A DNA stretch of 64,000 nucleotides from Notospermus geniculatus (Eukaryota; Nemertea; Pilidiophora; Heteronemertea; Lineidae). The stretch lies in the NCBI GenBank assembly GCA_002633025.1, contig NMRB01000037.1, forward strand, positions 568,447 through 632,446. Reading direction: 5' to 3'. The notes under the pieces are model-generated. The model had not been told where the DNA came from, did no database searches, and worked only from the letters and a program-made list of their open reading frames with translations. Below are positions 12,871 through 24,112 of the stretch, piece by piece. Position numbers and translations under genes: made by a program. The stretch's first letter is position 1, and each line of letters opens with the position of its first letter.

Positions 12871-13764
12871 TGTGAAAAACTTGTGATTTTTTGTTCCATA
12901 ACAATGTAGAATCAAAAAATGATCTTGTTATTTTCAATCAAAGTTTGCCATTTGTTCATTGACCAGACTTGCAGTATTCTCTTTGACATCATATAAAGCC
13001 AATAATCCTAAAGCAGTTCTAATGAAGCTTGTTAAAAAAGGCACAGTATCTCTCAAAATATTTTTATCGCAAAATCTGATAACATCCTGGATTGTGGTTG
13101 TGCCACAGCTGGTTAATAACCCCAACATCCATTCTTCTTCACCCAATTTTTTTCTTCCCCAGCGAAGCGGATTACTGAACACTAGTCATACTTATGTCTT
13201 GTGGGTTCCCATACACCATAATGAGAACTCGCTGCACCCTCCGATAAGATTGTCTGCGGCGATTAATTAAGGCAATGTGCACGCTGTATCTTTGAAGAAT
13301 ATTCTCATGCCAAGCACTTCTGACGTCGCTATCGTGTCATGGTTGCATGATGGGATAGAATGTCATGGTTTCCCCGGGCTGGGTTTGGAACAAAGCAAAC
13401 TGAGAACAAGGATTGATGTCATCGTTGCTAGGTTGATGCCAAAAGGGAAGAATTCGTTAAAATTGCTTGAAAATACGGCAAGAATAAATACGCAATCGTT
13501 TCTTCCCGTTTGCGTCACTTGGTGTCATATACAAATGTACCTGTAGATGCTGGAAGACGATGTACATCTGAGTCATCTGGTCATTTTTAGATCATCCAGG
13601 ATCATAGTATGATAGGTTTGAAGGTGTTCAAGCATTGTGCTATTTCTCTATCCTACATGTAACTGATTTGATATATGTAATGACCTTTGGAAGCTGGTGA
13701 TGACGTTGCATCAGTGGTTATCTCTGCAACTGAGCAATCAAGCCCTCTGTCCTGAATAGGTCTA

Positions 13765-13878
13765 CATCCCCCACAGCAACTACAAGGCTTTGGTCTTGCT
13801 CCTCTTCATATGCTCCCACACAAAGGGGTTGCGTGAGTGAATGAAGAGGGGTGATAAAATCCCTGCTGTGGGAGGATG
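13765..13878. mobile_element. Diverged relative of the 103-bp hairpin MITE
   Basis: CATCCCCCACAGCA opens it, CTTTGGTCTTGCTCCTCTTC and GAATGAAGAGG sit inside, and CCCTGCTGTGGGAGGATG closes it. It has the same layout as 18275-18377. The target duplication is no longer clear. Confidence 0.75.
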
Positions 13879-16800
13879 GCCTGGATATATCTCTAAAAAT
13901 GACCCAAAAGTCAAAATCTACCTTTGCAGAGAAGAATCAGAAATGCACTGATATATTGCGAAGCTCTATTGCCTCATATGAAGAGAGAAACTCGAGAGTC
14001 ATGCAAAGGTTGGAATAACACAGTGTAAATGAGGAATCCGGGGTGCCCTTGATCCATGAATCAAAGAGAAATATTTCTCGTGCTGAAGGAAAAATCCCCA
14101 TCTCACTAAATATTAGAAACATAAAATAATGTAAATAATGTAATGTAATTTATGGCCTGTGATATAAATGCTGACTCATGACAAAAGACGCCAAAGCATG
14201 GTGGTCACACTCAGAAATGTTGACGAGGGCAATGCACCAGGATTGGTGAAATATCATTTCATAACAAAATGTTCCAATACTGTGTGTTCCTGTTAATATC
14301 ATTTGAATGATTATGCTGTGCTGTCTGAAAGTGTAGGCCTAAAGCCATAGGCCTACTGTAAATTATATTTCATTGTCAATAGTATCATCCTTCTTGACTG
14401 TTGGCTCAGTAATCATTCTCATCATGCTATCAATATTTTTGTATCTTTCCAGGTTTCATGACCTCACTCTCCATTTGTTAATAGTGGCCGTAATAATTCT
14501 GTCTGCGTCAGCATGAACTGATTTTACATATCATGCGGCCATTCTATGTAATTATTCAACGTCATCAGTGCAGAATGATATGGGCATCCTATTAATTACA
14601 CTGCTCTCTCTCTGCCTTTGACTACATGTAGTGTACATGTACCGGTATATGGCTTGCACCATTTACGTGGACTAATCAAGCTTTTGGTCTCATCCACAAC
14701 TAACATGAATTATTTCATGAGAATCTAATTATCAAATGGAGATGACACTCTTGTGTAGTGAGAATTGAGTTAGCTGACTGTCATATATTGCTGATAACAC
14801 ATTTGGGGTTGAGTAGATGGCAACACTCAGAAATCATAGGAATCTCGAGTACACCATTGGTATACTACCATGAGTGAGTTGCGGGGTAGTTAGGATTCAA
14901 GATGGTTGATGTGGCAGCCATCTTGAATGGTTTTCAGGTTGCCATGTGGAAATATGTTGAAAATAACAAGTGATAATAGATGTCACACTTCCTGTGATGT
15001 CTTTTGCTTCTTTCATCTATAGATGCATCTTAAAGCTGCCCGACTGAGCATTATCTGTTTCCAAATTTCAATGCAGTTGGGGTAAAAGTGGCTCTACTGG
15101 GGTATGAAATCAATTCAGTCTTTGATCCTAGTGTGCTGGTGTTATAAACCTGTGACCAAAGCAAAAAATCATCCCAGATAGATGAGCTCGCTAACTTTTA
15201 TATTGTTTTCTTCTCTTGGTAACTGAATGGTCTGCCACGATGAATGTTTAAACACAGTTTTTGTTTTGTTGACAAAAGATATTGGACACTGTGTACATCT
15301 ATGGTCGTGTGGGCATGGATAGGTTTTTTGCTCTGCCCGCTTATCAGATTTTTATTTGCCAACTCTGCTGATGTCTTCATTTGCTTTGAGATGATGTTAC
15401 TCTGGTTACCAGGAAGGAAGAAATGTTGTCTTTAACTCTTTCAGTTATCAAGCCAATGGAATATGCTTGATTCGAGTTAAAAATAAATCTTATGAAATCT
15501 TGATGAAATACTGTTGAATTTAAAAGAGTGCTGAAGCCAAAGTTTCATGTGGTCCATCATAAAATAAAAAGTAAAAGATTGGGACAGAAATGAATTTGGC
15601 TGACTCATATAAATGAAAAAAGAACGAAGGAGGCAGAGAAATACATTGTAAACACAGGGAACATGATGAAGTACTTGTAAATTGTTAGTGAAGTTTATAT
15701 AGCATTGCCTAAGGAACATCAGGCAAAATGCCTAACATGATGGGCATTCTGAGGATGATGCCCTAAATACGGTATATTAGACAGAGCTGTGAACAAAACC
15801 AACTTGTTATTCTTTGGTGTGCATTGGAATGAAAAGGGCTGAGGTTTAGAACTGGCAAACTGGCATTGGAGATTTCCAGATTACAGATGAGGGCATAGAG
15901 TCTAGCATTATCGGACTCCTGTACCGGGCTTTTCATCAGCAGAATATTCACAAGGGATACATCAGGCGTGTCAGGTTATTTGTTATGGGATGATTTTTTT
16001 CCGTTGTAAGCTATGTTTCCTGTTTGGTTCTGTCAAGGAGTCTCAAAAATCATATACACTAGGACTTTTTCAAGTTCCTTCAACTCGTAGCTTTTGTTAA
16101 ACAGGTACCATGGCTGGTGGCCAGTTTTTAGCATCAGCTAATTTTACCTCAATCAGTTCTTCAACAGGTCCTATCTTCCGTTGTCCGTCAGGTGCTATTG
16201 GTAACATGTGGTACCGAAAGCAATTTCCTGTTAAGTCTTCTTACCTCTGGAAACTGCTGAAGAGAACAGCTAAGTCTATTGGCTCACCGAGACATATCCT
16301 GAAAATATATGAAGTGAGGAACCATTCACATATTGCCTCGGGAGCAAACACTGCGCCTTAGTTTACACTTGAGAGTTATGGTATCGGAAACTGTGGGAAA
16401 TTTCTTGGGGGCAAAATGAATGAACTGCTGCGTTCTGCTGGTTAACCGAGAAACTGTCTCGGCTGTATGCGGCAACAATTGAAACTTAGGTTCTCAAGAA
16501 TTGTTGCCAGTCTAAGTTAAATTCAACAGTATGGCTCATCGTTAAAATTCAGCTTTCACTTGATGGAACATGTTGCCTCCGACAACATCCGCAGTGGATT
16601 TTTCAACTTGGGAACAAAACAAAGGAATAGCACATTGGTTCTGGTCTCCGATGAACTGTGGTCAGAGGGTCTGTGGCATGAGACTTTGGGCACTGTGGCG
16701 TGAGACTTTGGGCAAGTTGCTGTGCCTAACTGGCCTAGATTCTCCCCCCTGGTGTATAAATGGGTACCGGTCTTGACGCAAGGGCCCAACGCGCCGCGTA

Positions 16801-17052
16801 GCGGCCAACAGCGAAGCTAGCCAAAGACTTGTCACGGGTCAATCAATAGAACTGGACTCATAGGAAATATGCACCTAATGTCCAGATGGAATATACCGGA
16901 CGGTTGGTTCACGTTTTTAGTGACTGTGAACGTAGATGGGTACATTATGTAGCGATACGCTGACAGATTTGCTGGGGACTTGCTCTGTGGATGTTGTAAA
17001 ATGCGATTTTTGGAAGATTATTCTGATTTGCAACGTCATTTTTAATTAACAT
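13879..17052. other. No gene seen
   Basis: Ends at the assembly gap. A small open frame at 16110-16361 has no recognisable product. Confidence 0.6.
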
Positions 17053-17627
17053 NNNNNNNNNNNNNNNNNNNNNNNNNNNNNNNNNNNNNNNNNNNNNNNN
17101 NNNNNNNNNNNNNNNNNNNNNNNNNNNNNNNNNNNNNNNNNNNNNNNNNNNNNNNNNNNNNNNNNNNNNNNNNNNNNNNNNNNNNNNNNNNNNNNNNNNN
17201 NNNNNNNNNNNNNNNNNNNNNNNNNNNNNNNNNNNNNNNNNNNNNNNNNNNNNNNNNNNNNNNNNNNNNNNNNNNNNNNNNNNNNNNNNNNNNNNNNNNN
17301 NNNNNNNNNNNNNNNNNNNNNNNNNNNNNNNNNNNNNNNNNNNNNNNNNNNNNNNNNNNNNNNNNNNNNNNNNNNNNNNNNNNNNNNNNNNNNNNNNNNN
17401 NNNNNNNNNNNNNNNNNNNNNNNNNNNNNNNNNNNNNNNNNNNNNNNNNNNNNNNNNNNNNNNNNNNNNNNNNNNNNNNNNNNNNNNNNNNNNNNNNNNN
17501 NNNNNNNNNNNNNNNNNNNNNNNNNNNNNNNNNNNNNNNNNNNNNNNNNNNNNNNNNNNNNNNNNNNNNNNNNNNNNNNNNNNNNNNNNNNNNNNNNNNN
17601 NNNNNNNNNNNNNNNNNNNNNNNNNNN
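17053..17627. other. Assembly gap (575 N)
   Basis: This is a run of undetermined bases. ORFs that run through it are artefacts. The sequence resumes exactly where the near-identical duplicate of 24817-27067 begins, which matters for reading the duplication. Confidence 0.99.
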
Positions 17628-18274
17628 AGGGCAAAATATTTGCAATTACGCAGAGGGAGATTTGCAGGGAATTATTTCCACGGAGAGCCTAAAGAAAGGA
17701 CATGTCTGGTCCTCTGGCATAATGAAACCACGACGAGCTGTATGGAGAGTCTTGGGGACACTGGGGGGCGACTACGATTGTGCCATTTCGCAGAAAATCA
17801 CACCCTAAAATTCTGTGAATCGTGACCTGTTACTGACTGTGTGCTCTTGAGAGGCGTCTTGTGCTCTATCTCTCATTGCCATTCCCTCTCAAATTCATCT
17901 ATCATATGCGATGATATGAGAGCAAACATTTAAAGGGTTGTCTAGGAGTTCTCATCAATCATCCAAAGTCTGAGCAATAATGCATTCAAAATCCTTTAGT
18001 CAATGAGAGATAAGCGTGTGTTGAGGCAGCTTACCTTTGATCTTTTCAGCAGAGTTCATAGTATATAAGGTGGTAGCATTTACACCTATTGAAGAGACTG
18101 TTTCTTACCCATCTTTTGCACTTGAGCCTCGAGGAATTTTTGCTGGATAACAAAGGTAGACTGCAAAAATCGGGTGACGATCTCTTGATCATATTTGAAA
18201 TGGATGTAGTGTGAATAGCTCCTGCCGATAGTCGTGCATATAAAAATAATCCAGTCTAAAACGTTTATACATGT

Positions 18275-18377
18275 CATCCTCCCACAGCAGGGCTTTGGTC
18301 TCGTTCCTCTTCATACATTCCACTTGTGTGAGTGGATGAAGAGGTAGCGAGGTAAAAACCCCTGCTGTGGGAGGATG
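18275..18377. mobile_element. 103-bp hairpin MITE with 8-bp target duplication (copy 1)
   Basis: CATCCTCCCACAGCAGGG at the left and CCCTGCTGTGGGAGGATG at the right are exact inverses; the inner GTTCCTCTTCAT also pairs with ATGAAGAGGTAGC. ATACATGT flanks both sides (18267-18274, 18378-18385). An 8-bp duplication fits hAT-type insertion. The near-identical copy is at 25464-25566, and a diverged relative at 13765-13878. Confidence 0.88.
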
Positions 18378-18420
18378 ATACATGTTGCTATTCTGTACAT
18401 AATGGACCGAAAATGTTACC

Positions 18421-18732
18421 CGCTCCAGCAAAAAAGCAGGCGCTTGTCACAAGTGATCATCTGCCATGTCTCAGTGCAGTTTACTGAACTATTAATAGTG
18501 AGGTTTCGCAAGCGCCCGGTTAGGCCATACGACAACGTTTATCTATTGTTTGGGTATACCCACACAATAGATAAACGTCGTCGTAGGACCTAACCGGGCG
18601 CTTGCGAAACCTCACTATTATCACTGCTGTCCACTACTACTGTCAACCTGCAGAGAAGTACATTTCAGCTGTTGTGTTGTAAGGCCGTTAACTCTTTCCC
18701 CTGTTGCCTACTTTTGCTAGAGCAGGTCGGAA
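18421..18732. mobile_element. Carrier MITE (GCTCCAGCAA-ended), interrupted by the 124-bp hairpin
   Basis: CGCTCCAGCAAAAAAGCAGG, then CGCTTGTCACAAGTGATCATC at the left; a decayed inverse (CTACTTTTGCTAGAGCAGG) at the right. Uninterrupted relatives are 23931-24112 and 31718-31897. Its centre (GTACATTTCAGCTGTTG ... GGCCGTTAACTCTTTCC) is shared with the elements at 10394 and 35439. The near-identical duplicate lies at 25610-25921. Confidence 0.7.
18495..18618. mobile_element. 124-bp near-perfect hairpin MITE, TA target (copy 1)
   Basis: ATAGTGAGGTTTCGCAAGCG begins an arm of about 53 bases that pairs almost perfectly with the right arm ending CGCTTGCGAAACCTCACTAT, around a short loop. TA flanks both sides. 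The related repeat at about 23991-24012 has the empty site AACTATTATCACTGCTG. The copy in the near-identical duplicate is 25684-25807. Confidence 0.9.
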
Positions 18733-18823
18733 ATAGTCAATCTAGTCATGAGCCTACATGACAGGAAATAGCATGAAATCTGTATTATACATGTTGATCA
18801 AGAATTGCCAGGCGAAAACCCTT

Positions 18824-19032
18824 AAAGGACCACGGTATCCGATCTCTAATGGGTAATTTGACTGCCGACGTAGAGGGAGCAACCTAGTGGCAGCAAAATG
18901 AACTACAAAAATGCATTACAAAATGCATGTAGTAAATCAGGTCTAATTGCCAACAACGTAGTTAGTCCCTGGGTTGGAGAGTGGCGCGGTGGCGCCGGCT
19001 GTCGAGAAAAAGTGGCAATACCGTGATCCTTT
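18824..19032. mobile_element. 209-bp MITE with AAAGGACCACGGTAT ends (copy 1)
   Basis: AAAGGACCACGGTAT at the left and ATACCGTGATCCTTT at the right are inverse with one mismatch. The near-identical copy is 26013-26221. A solitary end of the same family (AAAGGACCACAATATTGCCA) is at 41466. Confidence 0.72.
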
Positions 19033-19061
19033 GATATCATACAGAAAATAGCCATTAATAC

Positions 19062-19088
19062 AGTGCATGTACATGTACATGTACATGG
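19062..19088. repeat. Short ACATGT tandem run
   Basis: GTGCATGTACATGTACATGT ACATGG, repeated in the duplicate at 26251-26277. It is the longest of many TACATGTA words in the window. Confidence 0.8.
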
Positions 19089-19878
19089 AAATCAATGTAT
19101 GTGTCTCCCATCAGGTGGTATCAGCTGAAGTTGATGGAACTCTCAGCTGGGACATTTACACACATCACATGAATCATGATGCAATTCCATTTCCAGGATG
19201 ACAGGGGGCAGGTAATTATACTTGAGTGCGACATACATCAAATTTGACCCAGATCTGAAAAAAACCGGGAGGGGTGAATGCAGGCCGGTCCTCCCAGTAC
19301 TGCTCAGTTTTATCTCATGCATGAATCAAAAAATCTCTGAATGGCACTTTGAGATAGAGATCTCTTGAAACATCTGGTCAGTTCTCATTCATTGTTTTCT
19401 CTGTCTCATGTTCAAGGAAATTAAATATTTGAATGATTGTGAGAGTATTGATTCTTTCAAATGAATGGAGATATTCGGTTTCATCATTACTCCAGTCTTT
19501 GATTGATTGTGTTTGTAGTCCTTGCTTTCAAGGCTTTCAAAAGTGGAGGTCAAAGGCAGCAACCACCTGCTGGCCAAGCTTTTATACTCGCTGGTTTTCT
19601 CATGTTCTAATGGTATCCTTTTGGCAATACAAATGGACAAAGTCAGTGTACCCACCTACTTTTTCGAGAATTACCCTGTGATCCAAAACCTAGACCATTG
19701 TGCTGTGGATTTGAGTCATTGCATCTTGAGATAAAGGCCTCTCCTCACTTTGCCTTCAGACTATTTGGAGATTGAAGGTTACGGTATTTTTAGTTCCATA
19801 GATAAACATAAGGGGATGTTTCGTGAAAGAAAGGGGAAACTGGTGTACCCAGGAAAACGTTTGCAAGTTGTGGCTCTC

Positions 19879-20054
19879 NATTGATTAGGCCCGAGGCCCC
19901 CATACCACCCAGATCATGGGGCCAAAACCCAAAACAAAAAGTGTTGTTTCTCCCTAACGAAGTGATGGATCTTCATCAAATTTCTATTAAGGGTAAATGG
20001 GATACATAACATAATACTGCTCCAAGCCAAGCGGGCACAGTGCCATTGGCACTA
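19879..20054. other. Seam: single N and unmatched sequence
   Basis: One undetermined base at 19879 is followed by about 175 bases (starting ATTGATTAGGCCCGAGG) that have no counterpart at the equivalent place in the second copy (27068-27596). No gene is seen. Confidence 0.85.
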
Positions 20055-20220
20055 TTTTTTATTTGCTTTACCTGAATGAAGATTTATGTCATCCCAAATA
20101 TGAAGCATTAACCCACTGACGTCTGTACAGCGGAGTTCTTAAAAATTTTTTAAAATTCATGTCTGATTCGGGTCCGTAAAAAATCGATCAAATTGACTTT
20201 TGTGTTGTCGTATCCGGTAA

Positions 20221-20841
20221 GGTGAGACTTTTTGTGACTTGTTCTGCGGATCTGCCAACAACCATTTTTTAAAAATGGAAAAAAATAAAAATTAATTTTT
20301 CCCATTTCACGGATCCACCGATGGTTGAAAGACTGTTTTACGAAAAAAAATAAAGTTTTATTTTTATTTTCTTTCCATCCGGGAAGGAGATAAAAGGCTT
20401 GTTGTTATACTTTTTCCACCCGCCGGTATACCGCTGATCTCGCATGAGACTGGTTCCCATCTTTGCCACTCCACTTCTGTGACGCTGATGTCCGTTCCTC
20501 GCACCACAAAGCAAGCAAAGTGGTGGTATCTCATAAACCTCTGCCGAGACTACACCAACTTGGCCCAATTTTGCATGGTACTCCCTGGTGCTGCCTCCAC
20601 TTGTGTACCTCAAGAAGGGCGTGTAGCATCTGTTTGGGTGGTGGCAAAGCTAAGAGGGCTTCATGAAAATAGTCCCCTGAGAAATGAATTTTTTTCAAGA
20701 AAAAAAGATTTATTTTTATTTCTTCCTCCGCTTCGTAAAATCAAAAGTGCTAAAAAAATGTATTTTATTTTTTTCCCTCCCCCCCTCACATAATTTGTCA
20801 GTAGACATGTCTGAGACACAAGTCATAAAAAAAGTCTCGCC
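20221..20841. mobile_element. 621-bp inverted-repeat element with TAA target duplication (copy 1)
   Basis: The ends are GGTGAGACTTTTTGTGACTT and the inverse AAGTCATAAAAAAAGTCTCG+CC. TAA flanks both sides (20218-20220, 20842-20844). A related unoccupied site exists at 46968-47040, where the same flanks (GTTGTCGTAT and ACTAGGGGCAAACGGA) are joined directly. A TAA duplication fits PIF/Harbinger-type elements. The interior is T-rich with no transposase ORF, so it is non-autonomous. Confidence 0.75.
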
Positions 20842-20900
20842 TAAACTAGGGGCAAACGGACTAAAAACAGACTGGATCCGTGTGCCAATGCATCAGACTT

Positions 20901-21155
20901 AAATCTCCTGCAAAATATAGCCGGGGTACTTGCTTCCACCAAAAAAAACCTCCTTTTCGAGGCCTGTTTTTCAAATGATGTGCAAAGCATTAATAAATCA
21001 TCTCTACCTGAATTGATATTTATGTCATCCCAAATATGAAGCATTACACCTCCACCCCAGTAAATCTCTGCAAAATACAGCAAATGTACTTGCTTCCACC
21101 TAACTTTTCTTCGAGATCTGTTTTTCAAATGACGTGCGGAGCGTTAATAAATCCA
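20901..21155. repeat. Two-copy tandem repeat, period about 161 bp
   Basis: AAATCTCCTGCAAAATATAG begins at 20901 and its related copy begins at 21062. Both run through GTACTTGCTTCCACC and CTGTTTTTCAAATGA to GCRTTAATAAATC. The same array is in the second duplicate at about 28673-28935. The joint segment ATTTATGTCATCCCAAATAT also occurs at 20085. Confidence 0.75.
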
Positions 21156-21401
21156 CGTTAAAGAAGCCCACTAAGTCGTTTCCTAGCTGTGATTGACTGA
21201 TCCACATCCACCTGTCTCTGCATCGAACTACTAAATTACATTTTTTTCCACTCCACGTATTAAAATCCCCGTGATAAATTCTCATGCCTCAGCTTGCATC
21301 ATGGTGTAACATGCCATAGTGTTCCTGTTTCTCACTGTTTCCCTCATTGTATGGGGAACTGTGAATTCAGAGCGGTAGATTTCTCTGTCTTCCCCGATTG
21401 A

Positions 21402-21603
21402 AAAGGGGCTGTTCGTTTTCGTCACTTGAGGAATCTGAGTTGTGATCCTTAGGAAGCGGAAAAAGCTATGCATTTGCGAATTGCAGGGATTATTTGTTGT
21501 GCTGTACAGAATAATCGCTGCAGTTTGCAGCTTCGTAGCTTTCTTCATTTTCTCAAGGATCACAACTCAGATTCCTCAATTGACAAAAAAGAATAGCCCC
21601 TTT
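21402..21603. mobile_element. Inverted-repeat MITE with long arms (copy 1)
   Basis: AAAGGGGCTGTTCGTTTTCG at the left and its inverse ending AGCCCCTTT at 21603 give arms of about 48 bases, including GGAATCTGAGTTGTGATCCT. There are no ORFs. The second duplicate carries it at 29178-29388 with a short internal repeat (GGCCATGAGGCCAT) not present here. Confidence 0.85.
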
Positions 21604-21882
21604 ACGGTCGGTCTCTGGATCAGTCATGTCAGTCTGTTGCATAGAAAAACTGAAATATGGAGAACACTAGAAAGTGTTACACCAGGACAAAAATACTGTG
21701 TTTTTCAGATGCAGGTTTGAAACAAAGCATGTCCAGAAACAGGGATTTTAATCGATGGGAAGATAGCTTGTCTCCGGCCATCAGTAAAAATGCACGAAAT
21801 AAATGATAGCTCATAGATTGATTGTCCCCATGTCAACAGTGTGCCTGGAAACCAGATAGCATGAAGTATGGACAAACGCTGA

Positions 21883-22405
21883 CAAATCATTCGCAATTCA
21901 CTTGTCAGTACGGTATTGATCACGGTTACCCGGGAACTAATAAATGGAAGCCAAGCTGTTCATGATGTCGTGTACCGCTTGAATGAGGAGTTAGTACACC
22001 AGTATCGGTCTGGCCGATGTGGTATTGATATTTATAGTGTCGGATACTGGCCAGTTGTTTCCAGGTGATCAAATCTACTTTCGAAGATTCGCACAACTTC
22101 CCAATTGCCCGATTGCAAATTATATCGACTATGTTGGAATTACGATCAACAATTGTGTTAACATGGCAATTAATTTAATGGGTGATGTTCATGAAGAACA
22201 TGCTATAATTATCACCAGAATTGACTGTGTCAAGATGTATTGGGAAGAGTATTCCGGTGTTGTTGCCAAGAGAAGTCACGATTTGGATACTCCATTATAT
22301 TCTCCAACAAGGGGGTTCATGATTGTGCAGTCTGTTCAAGTGCAGTTTCAAATGCACTTATTGCCTGATCACTGGAGATTTTCATCCATTCTTGTCAATA
22401 TTTAA
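21883..22405 (+). pseudogene. Decayed LRAT-domain-like coding fragment, copy 1
   Basis: Two overlapping open frames are offset by one base. The first (21883-22065) has no stop and reads like protein (SQAVHDVVYRLNEELVHQY, then GRCGIDIYSVGYW). The second, in frame with 22019, continues PGDQIYFRRF, then YIDYVGI, then INLMGDVHE and SHDLDTPLYSP to a stop at 22405. The order PGDxI, YVG, a hydrophobic segment before an acidic loop and a conserved DxxxPLxP segment resembles LRAT/HRASLS-type lipid acyltransferase domains (NlpC/P60 fold). The catalytic His positions and the Cys motif are not visible, and a frameshift separates the halves. Most differences from copy 2 change amino acids. I read it as a non-functional relic; the domain name is tentative. 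Confidence 0.4.
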
Positions 22406-22517
22406 TTGGTTGCTTGTTGGGCTGATTACCTTGAAGGTCTTCTCCCGAGAAATATTGGTTGTGTATTGATCTGTGGACTCCTCCCCAATAATTCCTTGGT
22501 AAATAAATTTGTATGCC

Positions 22518-22560
22518 ACCAAAAATTCATAATCTCGCCTTATAAATTTTTGATGCCACC
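22518..22560. repeat. Small inverted repeat AAAAATTCATAA ... TTATAAATTTTT (copy in duplicate 1)
   Basis: CCAAAAATTCATAATCTCGC, CTTATAAATTTTTG inside the diverged duplicate; the partner at 30303-30340 has lost part of the left arm. Confidence 0.7.
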
Positions 22561-22847
22561 AAACAGCTGGCGCAGTAGTGAGTTGGTCACAAGATCCAAG
22601 GAGCAAACTGGATGGTACAATGACATACCATGTTTGGGATTTTGTAGCAAAACATAAAACCTTTTTGATTGGCTCAGACACATGATAGGGCCTACATATA
22701 TTGATAATACATGCGTGCCATATCATGCATTTTGGATCGCGTCCTTTGATGTTGTGTAATCTAAGTTTGCCATCACTTGATTACAAAATAATCATTAATT
22801 ATATGGTGGAGATACTCATCTTCACCTCGCCATCACACTGCCCTTGA

Positions 22848-23035
22848 TGGGAAACTTTCCTGCTGTTAGAGGCCACCTGTTAGCGGTCCTAGAACGTCAC
22901 ATCACCGATGTAAGCCATGGCCTTCATGTCGTATGGGTGACGTCATGCCATGCATATCTTCTCTGTGATGTCAAGTTTCATGATGTCTTAGGACCATTAA
23001 TTGGTGGTGGCCTCTAACGGCAGGAAAGTCTCCCA
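22848..23035. mobile_element. 188-bp inverted-repeat MITE (copy 1)
   Basis: TGGGAAACTTTCCTGCTGTT leads into AGAGGCCACC; the inverse (GGTGGCCTCTAACGGCAGGA, then AAGTCTCCCA) closes it. GGTCCTAGAAC pairs with the inner part of the right arm. There are no ORFs. The copy in the second duplicate is 30643-30830. Confidence 0.82.
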
Positions 23036-23930
23036 TTGATGGCCTTCTTGTAGCATTGGTCATATACATGTATGTAACTTCAGCAGACACTTAAAACAGT
23101 ATGAGAGGAGCCTTATCGATATGAAATTCCCTCCCCTTGATCACATCCCACATTGGGTGTGATACAGATCTCTATTCCTAATACCATCCATCTCATTCCA
23201 GCCGTTTCATCCTAGTGATGTCTACCTTATTCTGTCATGTGGCACATTCATTGGATTAATTGCCGAGTGTCCGATTTCATATGTCAGATAGCTGATCTTC
23301 TGTCATATCTGTTGGCCCGGATTTCCTCGACCACTGTCAAGTTATACATGTATAGTCAGACGTGGCGTCTGTCGCGTCTGTCGATGGGGAGGCTTGGAAT
23401 CCGACCCACCACCACAGAGTTGACTGGACGTGAATGCAACTGTGCCATGGACCACAGTAGGGCCTGTACTGTTTTGATGGGTGTACCTACATATTGTGAT
23501 GACATTTTGTGTTTCATTTTCCTGAAAATGTTAGAATTTAGTTCAGACTGCATCTCCGTTGTTTACATTCCTCAACTTCTAACTTTGAGATTTTCATGAT
23601 GAGACACCGAATAAGTCTCCACTACTTTATGGTTGCCTAAATTGTCTGGCACTCAGCTTAGTGGTGATTGAACAACTCAATCATTCAACAAGCTTGGTCA
23701 ATAATTTGTCAGCAGCAGTTGGCAAAATTGACAAGTCCAATGAAAAAAAATCTTGGTCCATTGGCCATTTGGAAGAGTGATTGGTGCAATCCTCTGATTT
23801 GATTGCTGTAATAACCATTAGAATGAACCGTTCTTCCCTTGAAATAAGAGGAGAAAACAGGTGTTTCTGGCAGGTACAGGTAATCAATTAAAAAACCATC
23901 GAAAGATTATGATGTGGTTCAATATGTGCG

Positions 23931-24112
23931 CCACTCCGGGAAGAGCAGACGCTTACAGTGTCGCAAGTGATCATCACTGGTCATCAGTTTACCCAACTAT
24001 TATCACTGCTGTCCACTACTATTGTAAACCCGCGTCAATGTACATTTCAGCTGTTGGCCGTTAACCCTTTCCTCGGCGTGTTGTGACAAGCGTCTGCTTT
24101 TGTGGAGCAGCT
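23931..24112. mobile_element. Carrier MITE, uninterrupted (copy 1)
   Basis: Left end GAAGAGCAGACGCTTACAGTG and right end TGTGACAAGCGTCTGCTTTT are inverse to each other. It has the unoccupied AACTATTATCACTGCTG site. The second duplicate's copy is at 31718-31897. Confidence 0.72.

Larger units (their letters stand above)
17628..19878. repeat. Near-identical direct duplicate of 24817-27067
   Basis: The spacing is a constant 7189 bases. Reading both copies side by side I noticed only one difference, C against A near 18154 (CTGCAAAAATC versus CTGAAAAAATC). The copy starts at the assembly gap and stops at a single N (19879), after which the sequence departs at once from its partner. Both ends therefore coincide with assembly seams. 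No gene is recognised inside; it carries three small inverted-repeat elements listed separately. Confidence 0.93.

Noticed and set aside
16945-17645. Long open frames of 199-229 codons on the minus strand
   Set aside because: They run through the 575 undetermined bases of the assembly gap; the only real residues are a few codons at the edges.
23929-24112. Treating this element as an independent family from the one at 18421
   Set aside because: Side-by-side reading shows the same ends and core; the 18421 copy differs by the nested hairpin and ordinary divergence.
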